From: Ectobius pallidus
Taxonomy: Eukaryota > Arthropoda > Insecta > Blattodea > Ectobiidae
Direction: 5' to 3'
Assembly (NCBI GenBank): GCA_964059195.1
Contig: CAXKWD010000011.1
Span: forward strand, 14,978,978 to 15,042,977
DNA: 64,000 nucleotides
Shown here: in pieces, positions 35,480 to 45,426 of the stretch
How positions within the stretch are numbered: the first letter of the stretch is position 1
Layout: every line of letters begins with the position of its first letter
Program-made: the position numbers and the translations under genes
Notes under the pieces: generated by a model
What the model was told of the DNA's origin: nothing
Databases searched by the model: none
What the model saw: only the letters and a program-made list of their open reading frames with translations

Positions 35480-37461
35480 ATGCAAAGAACGAGCTTTGCA
35501 ATTATACAGTATTTCTAATAATTCAATGTGGGATTAACTAAATCCAATTGTATTAACTTCGACATCGTACCAAGACTTCAGCATATGCGGTAGCTTTTCA
35601 AAACTCCAGCCAGATAAGAAGGTTGAAGTTGTCTGAGATTTCGACAGCTGCTTGCTCTGCGGCCACCTTCTGGGAAGAAGTGACCTAGGTTGGAAATTGA
35701 AGGTCTATGATAATGTTAACAGCATTGATGGAGGGCAGCCAACCAGAAGCGAAGAAGCTTAGTGGTGAAACACTGACGTTCTATTGGTTGGAACTGAAGG
35801 CCCTGATTTGGTCCGATTTTGTTGGATCTGATTTATTGGTGGAGTCCAGGCCTAATTTAATTCAAGTTCATTGTCCTTGTTGTATTTATTGCTGTGGAAA
35901 TTTATTTCTAGAGCCTCAGACATGACATGCCCAAGTAGGTAGCCTGTTTTCCAAGAATCTTTACATCTTGATGATTCATTCTCATACAGGTATTTAGCCA
36001 CTATGGACTTGTCCAGGGATCCCTATCGGATGCAACATTTGTGCCATGGGTGTCGGCAGGGGAGGGCAAGGGGGGCAGATGCCAATATTGGTGCCAATAT
36101 TCTTGGCTTATGAGTGGCCAGAAAGCGGGAACATTTCCCTGAACAAGGGAGGAGCTAAAAAAAAACTTGCTCCATATTTCAGTCTAATAAATCAGTATAG
36201 TTGTAGATAGTTTGTTCATGTAATCCATATATTCTCAAGAATCGTTGTGTTTGGAATTATGTTGAGTTTACCCCCTTAATCAAATTCCTGTTGACACCCC
36301 TGATTTGTGTTCACTCGTCTGACCTCAGTGGTATAATCTGTCTGTTCCACATTGGCATGGGATTTCATAGCTTTATTTACAGTAGAGCATTGATTATCCA
36401 AAACAATTGGGGGAGGGAGTGTTCAGATAACTGATTTTTTGGGTAGACAGTATGAAGCTAGATGAAACAAAGAAACACTAGTATTAAACTCAAAACTGTT
36501 TGTATTTTGTATCACACATCTTACTAGTAACTCAGAGAACCGACTAGCCTAGTTTGACAAGTTCAAAATGGGCCATTAAAGTAGGCCTAAAGTTTAAAAA
36601 GAAGGCCAAAATTCTTTTGCTTCAGAGCTGAGGCTTGTTGTTGCTACTATGCAAAAGTTTTAAAGACAGCATGACGTTCTTCTTGTGGTTCTAACCACTT
36701 CCTAGCCATCTCAAGGCAGTAAAAAGCTTCCTTGCTGGATGGTTCTCTTTTTCAGCATGATCATTAGGCTGTATGGTGGTAGTGGAACTTCTACATGACA
36801 AGTATGCAAATTTGAGTTTGTTGACTGGAACACTTTCAGTTAACCGATGTATTTGTGATCGAGTATTTGGATAATCTAACTGGTGACAAATTTTCATTTA
36901 TGTTTCACCGAGGAAATTTTGCCCTGAGAAGCACAGTTGTTTCAGTGTAGCCTAGTATACTAAACTCAAACTAGGGTTCAGTTCCCATCCAGGACAAACA
37001 TTCTTCTTCAGAATATTATGTAAATCTCATTAGCTAGATATACCTGAAGTTTTATCAATTGCTTTACTTTGTTTTTCTGACGTTTTACATTGTTATTAAT
37101 TTGAGGTGCTCAAATGCAAAACAAGTTGTATTCATTTTTTAAATAATAGAGTTCTTCCCACCATTCGTATTTTAGGGGACTCCTGCATGTGACTGCCTGG
37201 TATTCAGTTTACAGGATGATAAATACCTGCATTTGGTTCATAGTGAGTTATATCCAGTAAGCTGTTTGCTACATTTTATGTTATTACCATTGTTTGATTT
37301 TATCAACATGATGCACAACTACTCAAATTTTGTTACTTTAAAATAATTTGATTGTCTAGTGGTCATTGAGGTGAGAGTAGATTGAAATGTTGTATTCTAT
37401 TCCAGTGACAAAATAATGGAATGTCTGGGAGATATGGTGACCGTGGGGTGTTTTCTTGCAG
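35480..37461 (+). other. Remainder of intron 4: no gene seen
   Basis: Intronic DNA. A possible weak inverted pair, GGGTGTCGGCAGG (about 36048) and CCTGTTGACACCC (about 36285), may bound an old element of about 250 bp. At about 36384 CAGTAGAGCATTGATTATCC resembles a pogo-type end, with a possible partner TGGATAATCTAACTGG near 36866. Neither is firm. Confidence 0.35.
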
Positions 37462-37733
37462 GAATTTGGAGTGTTCTGGCCAGGAGGAGATGAAGACTTG
37501 GAGGCAGAGAACTTCAGAGTGAAATTTGTGGAGGAAAATGATCATGGCACTCACATTACGCGAGATTTCACATTACAGTCAGTGCAAGATGACTATGAGC
37601 TGGCTGTTCGTATCCTTCAGAGTCCACACTGGCCGCACAACTGCATTCCGCTCGTTAATGTCTTTGACTTCATCAACATGGTCCAAGAATGGCACCTTGA
37701 GTATCCTAATGGACCCCTCATAGTCGTGGATAG
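37462..37733 (+). CDS. Ptp99A: Ptp99A exon: D2 with altered WPD loop and Asp at the catalytic position
   Basis: The acceptor is TTTTCTTGCAG and the donor GTAAGT. Ninety codons plus two bases encode EFGVFWPGGDEDLEAENFRV, then RDFTLQSVQDDYELAVRILQ, HWPHN, and NGPLIVVDR. Two catalytic features are replaced. The general-acid loop WPD reads WPG. At the end of the exon the HC that opens the active-site loop reads VD, with Asp in the place of Cys, completed as VVDR-YGG in the next exon. Replacement of the D2 Cys by Asp is known in vertebrate PTPRG and PTPRZ, supporting this class. D2 is therefore inferred to be a non-catalytic, probably regulatory or scaffolding, domain. Confidence 0.93.
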
Positions 37734-38650
37734 GTAAGTTATTCAGAAGGAGTTGACTATATTGCTTTCGAAATTAAAAAAACCCTGAGTTTTGAGCATC
37801 TAAAATGGTTATTTAATTACATTATGAAAATAAGAACAAAGGTTAAAAATATGCTGCTAACCTCTCAGTGTACTTTGCCATACCAAGAACTCCTTATGTC
37901 AGGTGTTTAAATGCCCATGCAAAAGCTCCTGTGGTAGTTTTTGATACCACCCTGTACATTCACACTAAAATTTCACTGTACACGTTTTGTTATCAGACAT
38001 TTAAAAGCAATGAGCCATATCCATTTTCCTGTTTAACTTGTGCTCAAGAACTTCTGCACATGACAAATTTCACCAATGCTTTAATTTTTCTACAGAATAG
38101 TTGAATCATAATAGACTGCAATTGTAATATAATTGTAATATAATTGTAATATAACCATGCCATTCTAAATCATTCAACTGTAGACAACTAATTTTTGGAA
38201 AAAATCTTCTTGCCCAGAAAAAGAAGCCTGATCATATTGTGCGTTGAAAAGTTTGTTGGGGCATACCTAACCTGTGCAAACTACATCCAAAACTCTCATG
38301 TCACAAGAAGAGAAATTAGATTCTTTCATTGTTTGTTTTATGTAGGGATGTGGATAAACAATAAATACAGAATGCTATTATCATAGGAACTGTAAAATAA
38401 ACTACCTCCATACTTACATCTAGTACTTTGTTTATAAGTTGAGCAGTTTGTTCATTTGTTAACATGCAGTAATTTCCTTCTAACGTAAGGGGATAACAAA
38501 CAATACTCAAGGTTATTAGGGGAAGATACTGTTGAAATGTTTTGGACTCTTAAAGATGTAATCTGCTGACAGTTTAGATAATTTATTAGTATTCTACAAA
38601 TCTAGCAAGGGAGGAACAGGTCCATGAAAGGGATGATTTTCTTTAACATA
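37734..38650 (+). other. Intron 5, left part: no gene seen
   Basis: AT-rich sequence with a triple tandem repeat of about 12 bp (ATTGTAATATA units) at about 38120-38153. Nothing coding was recognised. Confidence 0.5.
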
Positions 38651-38918
38651 CATTGTTTGTCCAAAAAGTAATGTCAGTGAGTCAATTAGAAGATTTCCAG
38701 GCATCAAAGGCATCATGGTAGGCTTGCACTAAGGCTCTAAAGGACATTCTGGAAAAAGCCTACCGTGATGCCTTTGATGCCTGGAAATCTCGCTGGAAGC
38801 AATGTATCGACACAGGAGGTACCTGTTTTGAAATCTTTTAATTTATTGTACCAATTGGATCAATAATTAATATCTTCTAATTGACTCACTGATATTACTT
38901 TTCGGACAAACCCTGTGT
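38651..38918 (+). mobile_element. mariner-derived fold-back remnant
   Basis: Outer inverted repeats, TTTGTCCAAAAAGTAATGTC on the left and its diverged complement ending TTTTCGGACAAA on the right, have the sequence style of mariner termini. Inside, 38756-38840 encodes AYRDAFDAWKSRWKQCIDTG followed by GTCFE, which is like the C-terminal end of a mariner transposase (pattern W..RW.KCI...G.YFE). The left half (38694-38727) repeats part of that coding segment in reverse orientation, so the element is a rearranged fold-back without a usable transposase. Confidence 0.75.
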
Positions 38919-39105
38919 TATGAATGAAGAACACTTCATTTTCAAGGCTAGGTTATGGAAAAATACCAGAAACGTAAGAAAGCTGTGGAGAACTGAAGGA
39001 CTGAAATTCTTAGATATACCCATGTGTATAAGTATGAGAAACTACACTTAGGAATTTAAATGCCTGCAACTGGAAACCATAGTTTATCCATCAAATACCT
39101 GGACT

Positions 39106-39371
39106 CTCATTGGCATTAACTCCGCGGCGCTACATCCCTGGAGGGACTTGGCCTACCACCCGACCACTGCGTCATCTACCACAGGCGGATGGCAGGATTG
39201 GGGGGCATGTGGTCAGCATGCCGACACCCATGGCCGTTAATGGTGGTTTTCATGCCAGACCTCCCTACCTCAGAAAAACCCAAGGAGGTACCGGGGATCG
39301 AATCCGGGTCGATGGATCTATAGTCAGCGACATTAACCACAAGACCACGCCGACGGTCCTCATTGGCATTA
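39106..39371 (-). mobile_element. tRNA-derived SINE with 13-bp target duplication
   Basis: The body 39119-39358 is flanked by a perfect direct repeat CTCATTGGCATTA at 39106-39118 and 39359-39371. On the minus strand it starts with a tRNA-like head: A-box-like TGGTCTTGTGGTTAATGTC, then B box GGATTCGATCCCC. A body follows (GTTTTTCTGAGGTAGGG, CATGCTGACCACATGCCCCC) and a GC-rich end (GATGTAGCGCCGCGGAG). A perfect 13-bp duplication indicates a fairly recent insertion. A second, decayed copy lies at 9105-9415. Confidence 0.85.
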
Positions 39372-40071
39372 CCAACAAAAGTGTATGTTGCTTTAACAAA
39401 CAGCATTAAAATCTAAAAATCAGAAATATGAACCTTAATTTTTATTCCCCCATGCCTTTATTATTCTTTTAAGCGATAAAATGCAATATATATGGTTATA
39501 GTTTTTATTGTAGTACTATGTTTTTATTATCCATGATTTTGCATTATCCATGTTAATTTTTTCCCCAATTAACGCACATAATTTACAGTTGACTGTAATA
39601 CATTTTAAGATATAATAGATATCCAGTTCTTGATGATTTTAGTTAACTTATATTTCAAAGATCTGTAGGAACAAATTGACTTCATATGATTTCTGCAGAT
39701 TTTGAAGAGCATTACAACCTAAAATTAGGCGTTTTTCAACTTTCTAATAAATGGACACCAAGAATCACCAACCAGACTCTCTTCTACCGGGATTTCTGTT
39801 TTATTTTTTATCCTATATGGCATGTCTTCTAAGTGTAAAAGTCTTTATGTAAAATGAAATTACAAGATTTTCAGTGATATTGATTAAAACATTCTTTAAT
39901 CCTTCAATCTTGGATCTCTCCTAACCCAGAAAGTAGGCAGTTTGTTGCTTTATGTTGTATTACAACTCTATTTTTGCAATTTTAGAGCCCTAAAAATGAT
40001 TTTGAGTACCATTAAATCCCACATCTACTTATGATTGATGTTTGTCACTGGACGTGTTATTGCTTTTTCAG
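39372..40071 (+). other. Intron 5, right part: no gene seen
   Basis: AT-rich intronic sequence up to the acceptor of the exon at 40072. GCATTATCCATG and TACAGTTGACTGTAA near 39541-39595 are reminiscent of a pogo end but are unpaired. Confidence 0.45.
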
Positions 40072-40207
40072 ATATGGAGGCACTGAAGCCGCTACTTTCT
40101 GTTGTCTCACCACTCTGTACAAGCAGTTGTTGTACGAGAATCATGTGGATGTCTACATGTATGCCAAACTCTATCACAACAAACGTCCTGGAGTCTGGAA
40201 ATCCCAG
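40072..40207 (+). CDS. Ptp99A: Ptp99A exon: D2 pseudo-active-site loop
   Basis: The acceptor is TGCTTTTTCAG, ending at 40071. One base completes the Arg codon begun on the exon at 37462. Forty-five codons follow: YGGTEAATFCCLTTLYKQLL, ENHVDVYMYAKLYHN, KRPGVWKSQ, then donor GTAAGT. YGGTEAA stands where SAGVGRTG stands in an active domain, so the phosphate-binding Arg is also lost (Glu). The following helix, TFCCLTTLYKQL, is well kept, so the fold is probably retained while the chemistry is lost. KRPGVWKSQ joins in phase 0 to DDYLFLYRA of the last exon. Confidence 0.93.
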
Positions 40208-40400
40208 GTAAGTCGCATCTGGAAAGCTCAGTCATGAAATCAGGTATTCACTGATTACCATTACACAAAAGATAACAGTCTAGGGAAGCTATTTAAACTC
40301 AATATAAATATAGTAGAAGCCCCACATAACACAGCTATTAGAGGACATACCTTATGTAGAACTTTCATTTTTTTTTGCAATATACCTTCATCTGTAGAGT

Positions 40401-40557
40401 CTGACAGAGCTAGAGTACAAAGTCTTGTTACTGCTGTAAAATCTCAGGAATACAGTCGTAAAACTCATCCCTTATTACTGACAGAGCTAGAGTACAAAGT
40501 CTTGTTACTGCTGTAAAATCTTAGGAATACAGTCATAAAACTCATCCCTTATTACTG
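40401..40557 (+). repeat. 77-bp tandem duplication in intron 6
   Basis: The block beginning CTGACAGAGCTAGAGTAC at 40401 is repeated at 40478, both ending with CTCATCCCTTATTACTG. I see only two substitutions (CTCAGG/CTTAGG, GTCGTA/GTCATA). This is a local slippage or unequal-exchange event with no coding content. Confidence 0.85.
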
Positions 40558-41379
40558 TTTGCATTCGCTGACAAGGAAAGCCCAGTACAGTAGTTATTTG
40601 TACTGTAGAAACGCATTTTGCAGGTTCCTGAAAAAAGAAATTATTATTTACATGTTCACAATTTTTGTTTGGGGGGGGGGGGACATCATGTTAAGTCCAA
40701 ATACTCAGTAAATCAAACAGCGCGTAGGGATTTTACTGTATTATCATGTCTTCATCGTATTGAATAATATAATTTTATTACTTCACTTATTTTATATTTT
40801 GTATTCTATTTTATTGTTTATTATATTTAAATGTATTAGTGTATGTATTTTTTATTATGTGATTATTTTATTGAATACTATTTTATCATTTTGCACACAA
40901 TTTCTCCCAAAAATTGGGTCGGAAAATGGGTTGTGCAGTTTATTCAAACAGATTTTTAAATATAAAATACCCCTATAAATTACATGTTAATGTAACACTT
41001 TAATTCAGATTCTGTATATTAAGAGTCTTCACATATGCTTTGACTGCAAAATAATGGCGATGAATGTGATATTACTTCTTAGTGTTAAAACCACAATCTC
41101 ACTTTTTTTCTCTCTTACCAACGTAATTTTGTGTCACAGTTTTGATTTTACTAACATATGTTACCACTATCAAGATGCGTCTTATGGTCCAGAGCATTTT
41201 ATATTCCGAAAAATACGATATGTCTTAAAGATTAGACTCGTGTTCAAGAATAATTAATTTGTCAGAACAATTATTCAGCATGAAACACATTGGAAAGAAC
41301 TGTGTTAGCAGATATTACATTGCTCTCTTAGTTTATGCTTACACTGCTTAGTGGAGTTATACAATACCTATTCTACCTT
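40558..41379 (+). other. Intron 6 sequence left of the long-TIR element: no gene seen
   Basis: AT-rich, with a run of 12 or so G at about 40671-40682. Open frames on this strand are low-complexity and not supported. Confidence 0.5.
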
Positions 41380-42202
41380 GGGGTCAATCCAAATGAAGTC
41401 AACCAACACTGGTTGCTTGACCATTTAAAAAAAAATTCATTTTTTGTCAGATATCACCCCTATATACCAATAGTACAAAACGACAAATATTTTATTTTTA
41501 CTCGGTTCCGTTTAGAAATGGCGGACAGCTATTTTTGCATTTGTAGGTGTTTATGCAAATGCAAATATCTCTGGACTGGGAAGTGATAGAGCCTTGAGAA
41601 AAAAAGCATTATTCTCAGTAGAGTCTGGGCTACATTTCTGGTCAAAAGCATTGGTTAGCTTAATTCACTTTTAAATGGTGAAAAAGGGGGCTAAACCTGA
41701 ACAAAACTTTTGCAATATTATGACTTTTCAGGGTGTCACTATCTTACCTTGGAAAGAAATCTCGGGTGTCAGTTTTTTGTAGGAGGTACATATGTACCAG
41801 TACTTTCCTGGAATAAAATACAAAGCCACACATTTGTTTGCTTCCATTATTTAGGACTCTCAGAAAATAATGATTTTTCCAAATTTGACCAATTTTAGGC
41901 CTAAATATCTCTGGTTGGCAAAATAGGAAAAATCTAATTTTAGGCTCAATTCAAGGTCTATACGACACTAAGCTACTGTGAAAATTTCAAGTTTGAGACT
42001 CAAGCCAGAATGAAATTATGCTTGATACAACAAAGTGAAAAAATCGTATAGTAGGCTATATATGTAACACCCTCAATATCAGCCTTAATTAATACTGACA
42101 TTTTAAATAACGATTTAGAGCCTTAACATAACAATTTAGATACCTTTTCACATAATCACATGTGATTACATTTGGTGTTTCACCAATAGATGGGATATCT
42201 CC

Positions 42203-43111
42203 TCAGATAGGTGGACATAAGCGGCTGTACTCATCATCCTCAAAGAAATCTACCACTTTCTTGGCAGTTACATCTGAAATTCTGACACCTTTCTTTTTTC
42301 CCAACACTGGCAATATGCCTTGATCCTTCACCAGTTTCCTTGACAACCTAACAAGATGCACTGAGACATTAAACTCAGTAGCTATTTTGTCTCTGGACCA
42401 AGAATTTGGAAGTAGACTAACTTTTGTTTCTTTGTTTGCTACCAAACACTTCTTTTTTAGCTTTTCGATCAGTTCATCATACTCAAATGATAGAGACTGC
42501 TGGTTTGGCTCACTGTCTTCAATATCCTCATCAAAACCTATTTCCAACTTTTTTCTAATAGCTTCAGACACCTTCTTATACTTTGCTTTTAAAGCCCCTT
42601 TTCTTTTATCAGAACTAAGTTTTTTAATTTTGGCTGCAGGTGACAATTCCAAACTACTACAAGCTGCATCAACCTTCACCATATTTTCTGTTTTGTCTAC
42701 ATATTCATCACTAACGTTATCAACAGTAGCAGTATGAGCAGTAGGCCTAACAAAGATCTTTGTGTAGCATGTAGGGCATAAGGATTTCCCTGGGACAATA
42801 TTTACAGGGAAGTGTTTTTCCTTAAAAATATAATCCATTTTTATTTCCCTTAGTCCCTGAGACACTGATTTTTTGTGCACTTTTAGAGGGTCACAACAAA
42901 TGCGTCCAAAGAGGTGGTTGTACTGTGATAAAAACTTGATTTCATGATACTTGCAGGTGAGGGAAAGATTTGAAGATATTCGTAATGAAAGCAATGATTT
43001 TTCTTCAGAACTATATTCACTGAAATGCCTTAGTCCCTTGGGCACAACACCATAAACATTTCTGTGGCACAGTTCATTGGTCAATGTTCCTATACAGCAC
43101 AGAGGATCCAT
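42203..43111 (-). CDS. Putative transposon-encoded DNA-binding protein (302 aa)
   Basis: An intact frame from ATG at 43111. Cys pairs near residues 72-73 (ICCDP) and 111-114 (LCPTC) could form a zinc site. A Lys-rich central part precedes a likely helix-turn-helix near 238-276 (RDKIATEFNVSVHLVRLSRK). The end reads VVDFFEDDEYSRLCPP. From memory, arthropod and cnidarian repeat-borne proteins continue after a similar EDDEYSR-CP motif with a further conserved domain; here a TGA intervenes. The frame stays open for 39 more codons beyond it (42202 down to about 42086) without a clear match. Most likely an N-terminal half of a transposase or accessory protein of an internally deleted element. Unverified. 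Confidence 0.6.
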   Translation of the reverse strand: MDPLCCIGTLTNELCHRNVYGVVPKGLRHFSEYSSEEKSLLSLRISSNLSLTCKYHEIKFLSQYNHLFGRICCDPLKVHKKSVSQGLREIKMDYIFKEKHFPVNIVPGKSLCPTCYTKIFVRPTAHTATVDNVSDEYVDKTENMVKVDAACSSLELSPAAKIKKLSSDKRKGALKAKYKKVSEAIRKKLEIGFDEDIEDSEPNQQSLSFEYDELIEKLKKKCLVANKETKVSLLPNSWSRDKIATEFNVSVHLVRLSRKLVKDQGILPVLGKKKGVRISDVTAKKVVDFFEDDEYSRLCPPI

Positions 43112-43196
43112 CTTGGTCTATTCAGAACACTACCAAGCAAAAAGCACTTCTTCACCCTACAACTGCATCCAACAAACTGAATAACTGGCTGGAACA

Positions 43197-43304
43197 CAGG
43201 GTTGCCAGATCAGAAACGTAAAACAGTCGTACCAACAACTGAAAATAGTCGTACTCTAGTTAAAATCGTCGTACACTTTGCGAATTGTCAAGATGATGAT
43301 GATG

Positions 43305-43338
<34 letters not shown>

Positions 43339-43343
43339 TAAAA

Positions 43344-43379
<36 letters not shown>

Positions 43380-44312
43380 TGATGATGATTGCCGAGTAAG
43401 GTACTCTGTACAGACATTTTTTCTATAAATGGTGGTAAAAATTTGCTTTTGTAAGTTCTATAACGTGCTACTGCTCCGCTCACGCATGCTGACTTTGTTG
43501 TTCACCGCTACTACTCAACTAACTGGTCTCTCGTAACTGTATATACACATACCCATTGTTGTTGGTACTCTTTGTCATCGGCTACCTACAGATGTTGCAG
43601 GAAGAATTAAAATAATAATAAAATATTAATACATTATAAACCATAAGAAACTAAAGATTTCCAAATATCTTTTAAAGAAAAGTATACAGCCACTTTTGAT
43701 ATGCACGTGTCAACATATTATAGGCCTACTATTAATAATAACATAATTGGAATTTGTAAAAAGTTAATTACTGTAATAAGCACATTACATTATATTAATA
43801 ATAACAATCATATGATTATTATGTTTGGTCAAAATAAAACAAAAACAATAAAACCAGTTGCTCTTTATCGGTATAATTTCTTTAGAGGTTTGGATTGCTT
43901 CGTTTTGCACACGTGCGGCTAAAATATAAAATATTTGGAGAAGAATAATGAGAGGAGTAGCAACAACAATACAACAATGCAACTTAAGCGAGGTGCGGGA
44001 CCGGCCCGTGAAAGCCTGTAATATATAAATGGACTGAGTTTTATATGGCTATTATAATATTGCCATTCATTTAGCGACATTTAGGCATATTCAAAATAAA
44101 CTACGAAAAAACAAAAACTTCATGCTTATCCAAATTGAAAATTCTGCAGTAGGCCTATATGGCTAAGAAATAAACAGAAAATGGCAGTATAAAATGCTAA
44201 CACTAAAAATAGTCGTATGAATAGGCATACGACACATGGTTGCGTCGTACGTCGTACAAATCTATGAAATAGTCGTATGTGTACGACTATAGTCGTACGT
44301 ATGGCAACGCTG
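43197..44312. mobile_element. Nested non-autonomous hAT element
   Basis: It begins CAGGGTTGCCAGATC and ends with TATGGCAACGCTG, complementary over CAGSGTTGCCA. The flanks are a perfect 8-bp duplication, CTGGAACA, at 43189-43196 and 44313-44320; 8 bp is diagnostic for hAT elements. Sub-terminal GTCGTA motifs are repeated many times near both ends, as hAT transposase sites often are. The interior carries a GAT/AAT microsatellite (about 43293-43389) that accounts for the poly-Asn and poly-Ile open frames. There is no transposase. Confidence 0.85.
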
Positions 44313-45426
44313 CTGGAACAGTTCATGTCTCAGCATGAGCAGTTGCAGGTTTAGACTTGTCTATGTACCCTCTCATCTTGCTCCCCACTGTGACTTTCCA
44401 TAAAAGCAAAGGTTGATTGTTCCCTACTCAGGCATATGAAAATTAACTTAGCACCAAGCAAATTGTGTACAATTAGTTATAACTGGTAATAAGGGAAATC
44501 CAAATTCTAAAACTGAACAGACTAAAATAATATACGCCTACATACATACAAACAAAAATTGATTCAGATTTGTTTTTTCAATTGAAAACTTGTAGGCCTA
44601 TCCTCTATAATTTATTTTAGCAGACCATAATGATTTATAATTAGGCTTATAATATGTAAATGAGGCCTTAAAACCATTAAATATTGTGGACTAGGGTGAT
44701 TATTTATTGATATATGGTTCACACAAAGCCTCATTATTTAAGGAGTTTGTTTGATACATAACTCCATTCTGGCTTGAGTCTCAAACTTGAAATTTTCACA
44801 GTAGGTTAGTGTCGTATAGACCTTGAATTGAGCCCAAAATTAGATTTTTCCTATTTTGCCAACCAGAGATATTTAGGCCTAAAATTGGCCAAATTTGGAA
44901 AAATCTTCATTTTCTGAGAGTCCTAAATAATAGAAGCAAACAAATGTGTGGCTTTGTATTCTTTTCCAGGAAAGTACTGGTACATATGTACCTCCTACAA
45001 AAAACTGACACCAGAGATTTCTTTCCAGGGTAAGATAGTGACACCCTGAAAAATCATAATTTTGCAAAAGTTTTGTTCAGAATTAGCCCCCTTTTTCACC
45101 ATTTAAAAGTGAAATAAGCTAACCAATGCATTTGACCAGAAATGTAGCCCAGACTCTGCTGAGAATAATGGTTTTTTCCTCAAGGCTCTATCACTTCCCA
45201 GTCCAGAGATATTTGCATTTGCATAAACACCTACAAATGCAAAAATAGCTGTCCGCCATGATTGAAAGATGGCCGCCATTTCTAAACGGAACCGAGTAAA
45301 AATAAAATATTTGTGGTTTTGTACTATTGGTATATAGGGGTCATATGTGACAAAAAATGAATTTTTTTAAAAATGGTCAGGCAACCAGAAAATTCACAAT
45401 TGGCTGACTTCGTATGGATTGACCCC

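Larger units (their letters stand above)
41380..45426 (-). mobile_element. DNA transposon with very long terminal inverted repeats, interrupted by a hAT insertion
   Basis: The left repeat (41380 to about 42018) and right repeat (about 44758-45426) are reverse complements at high identity. Outer ends are GGGGTCAATCC and GGATTGACCCC; inner ends are near CAAGCCAGAATG. The right arm carries an extra stretch of about 20 bp (near 45258) containing AAAGATGGCCGCC. Between the arms lies one recognisable gene, the 302-codon frame on the minus strand. Removing the nested hAT element leaves about 2.9 kb. I cannot define a clean target duplication and cannot assign the superfamily from memory. Confidence 0.8.

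Noticed and set aside
35560..35720. Possible Penelope-like retroelement fragment (GCGGCCACCTTC context, also CGGCCATCTTC at 21211)
   Set aside because: Only a short phrase is suggestive; no reverse transcriptase or GIY-YIG motif was found.
36048..36303. Possible 250-bp MITE with GGGTGTCGGCAGG/CCTGTTGACACCC ends
   Set aside because: The inverted match is short and imperfect, and no target duplication is visible.
42387..42737. 116-codon open frame on the + strand
   Set aside because: Antisense shadow of the 302-codon frame of the long-TIR element; Ser/Phe-rich and without motifs.
43202..43483. Poly-Asn and poly-Ile/Tyr/His open frames
   Set aside because: Translation of the GAT/AAT microsatellite inside the hAT element.
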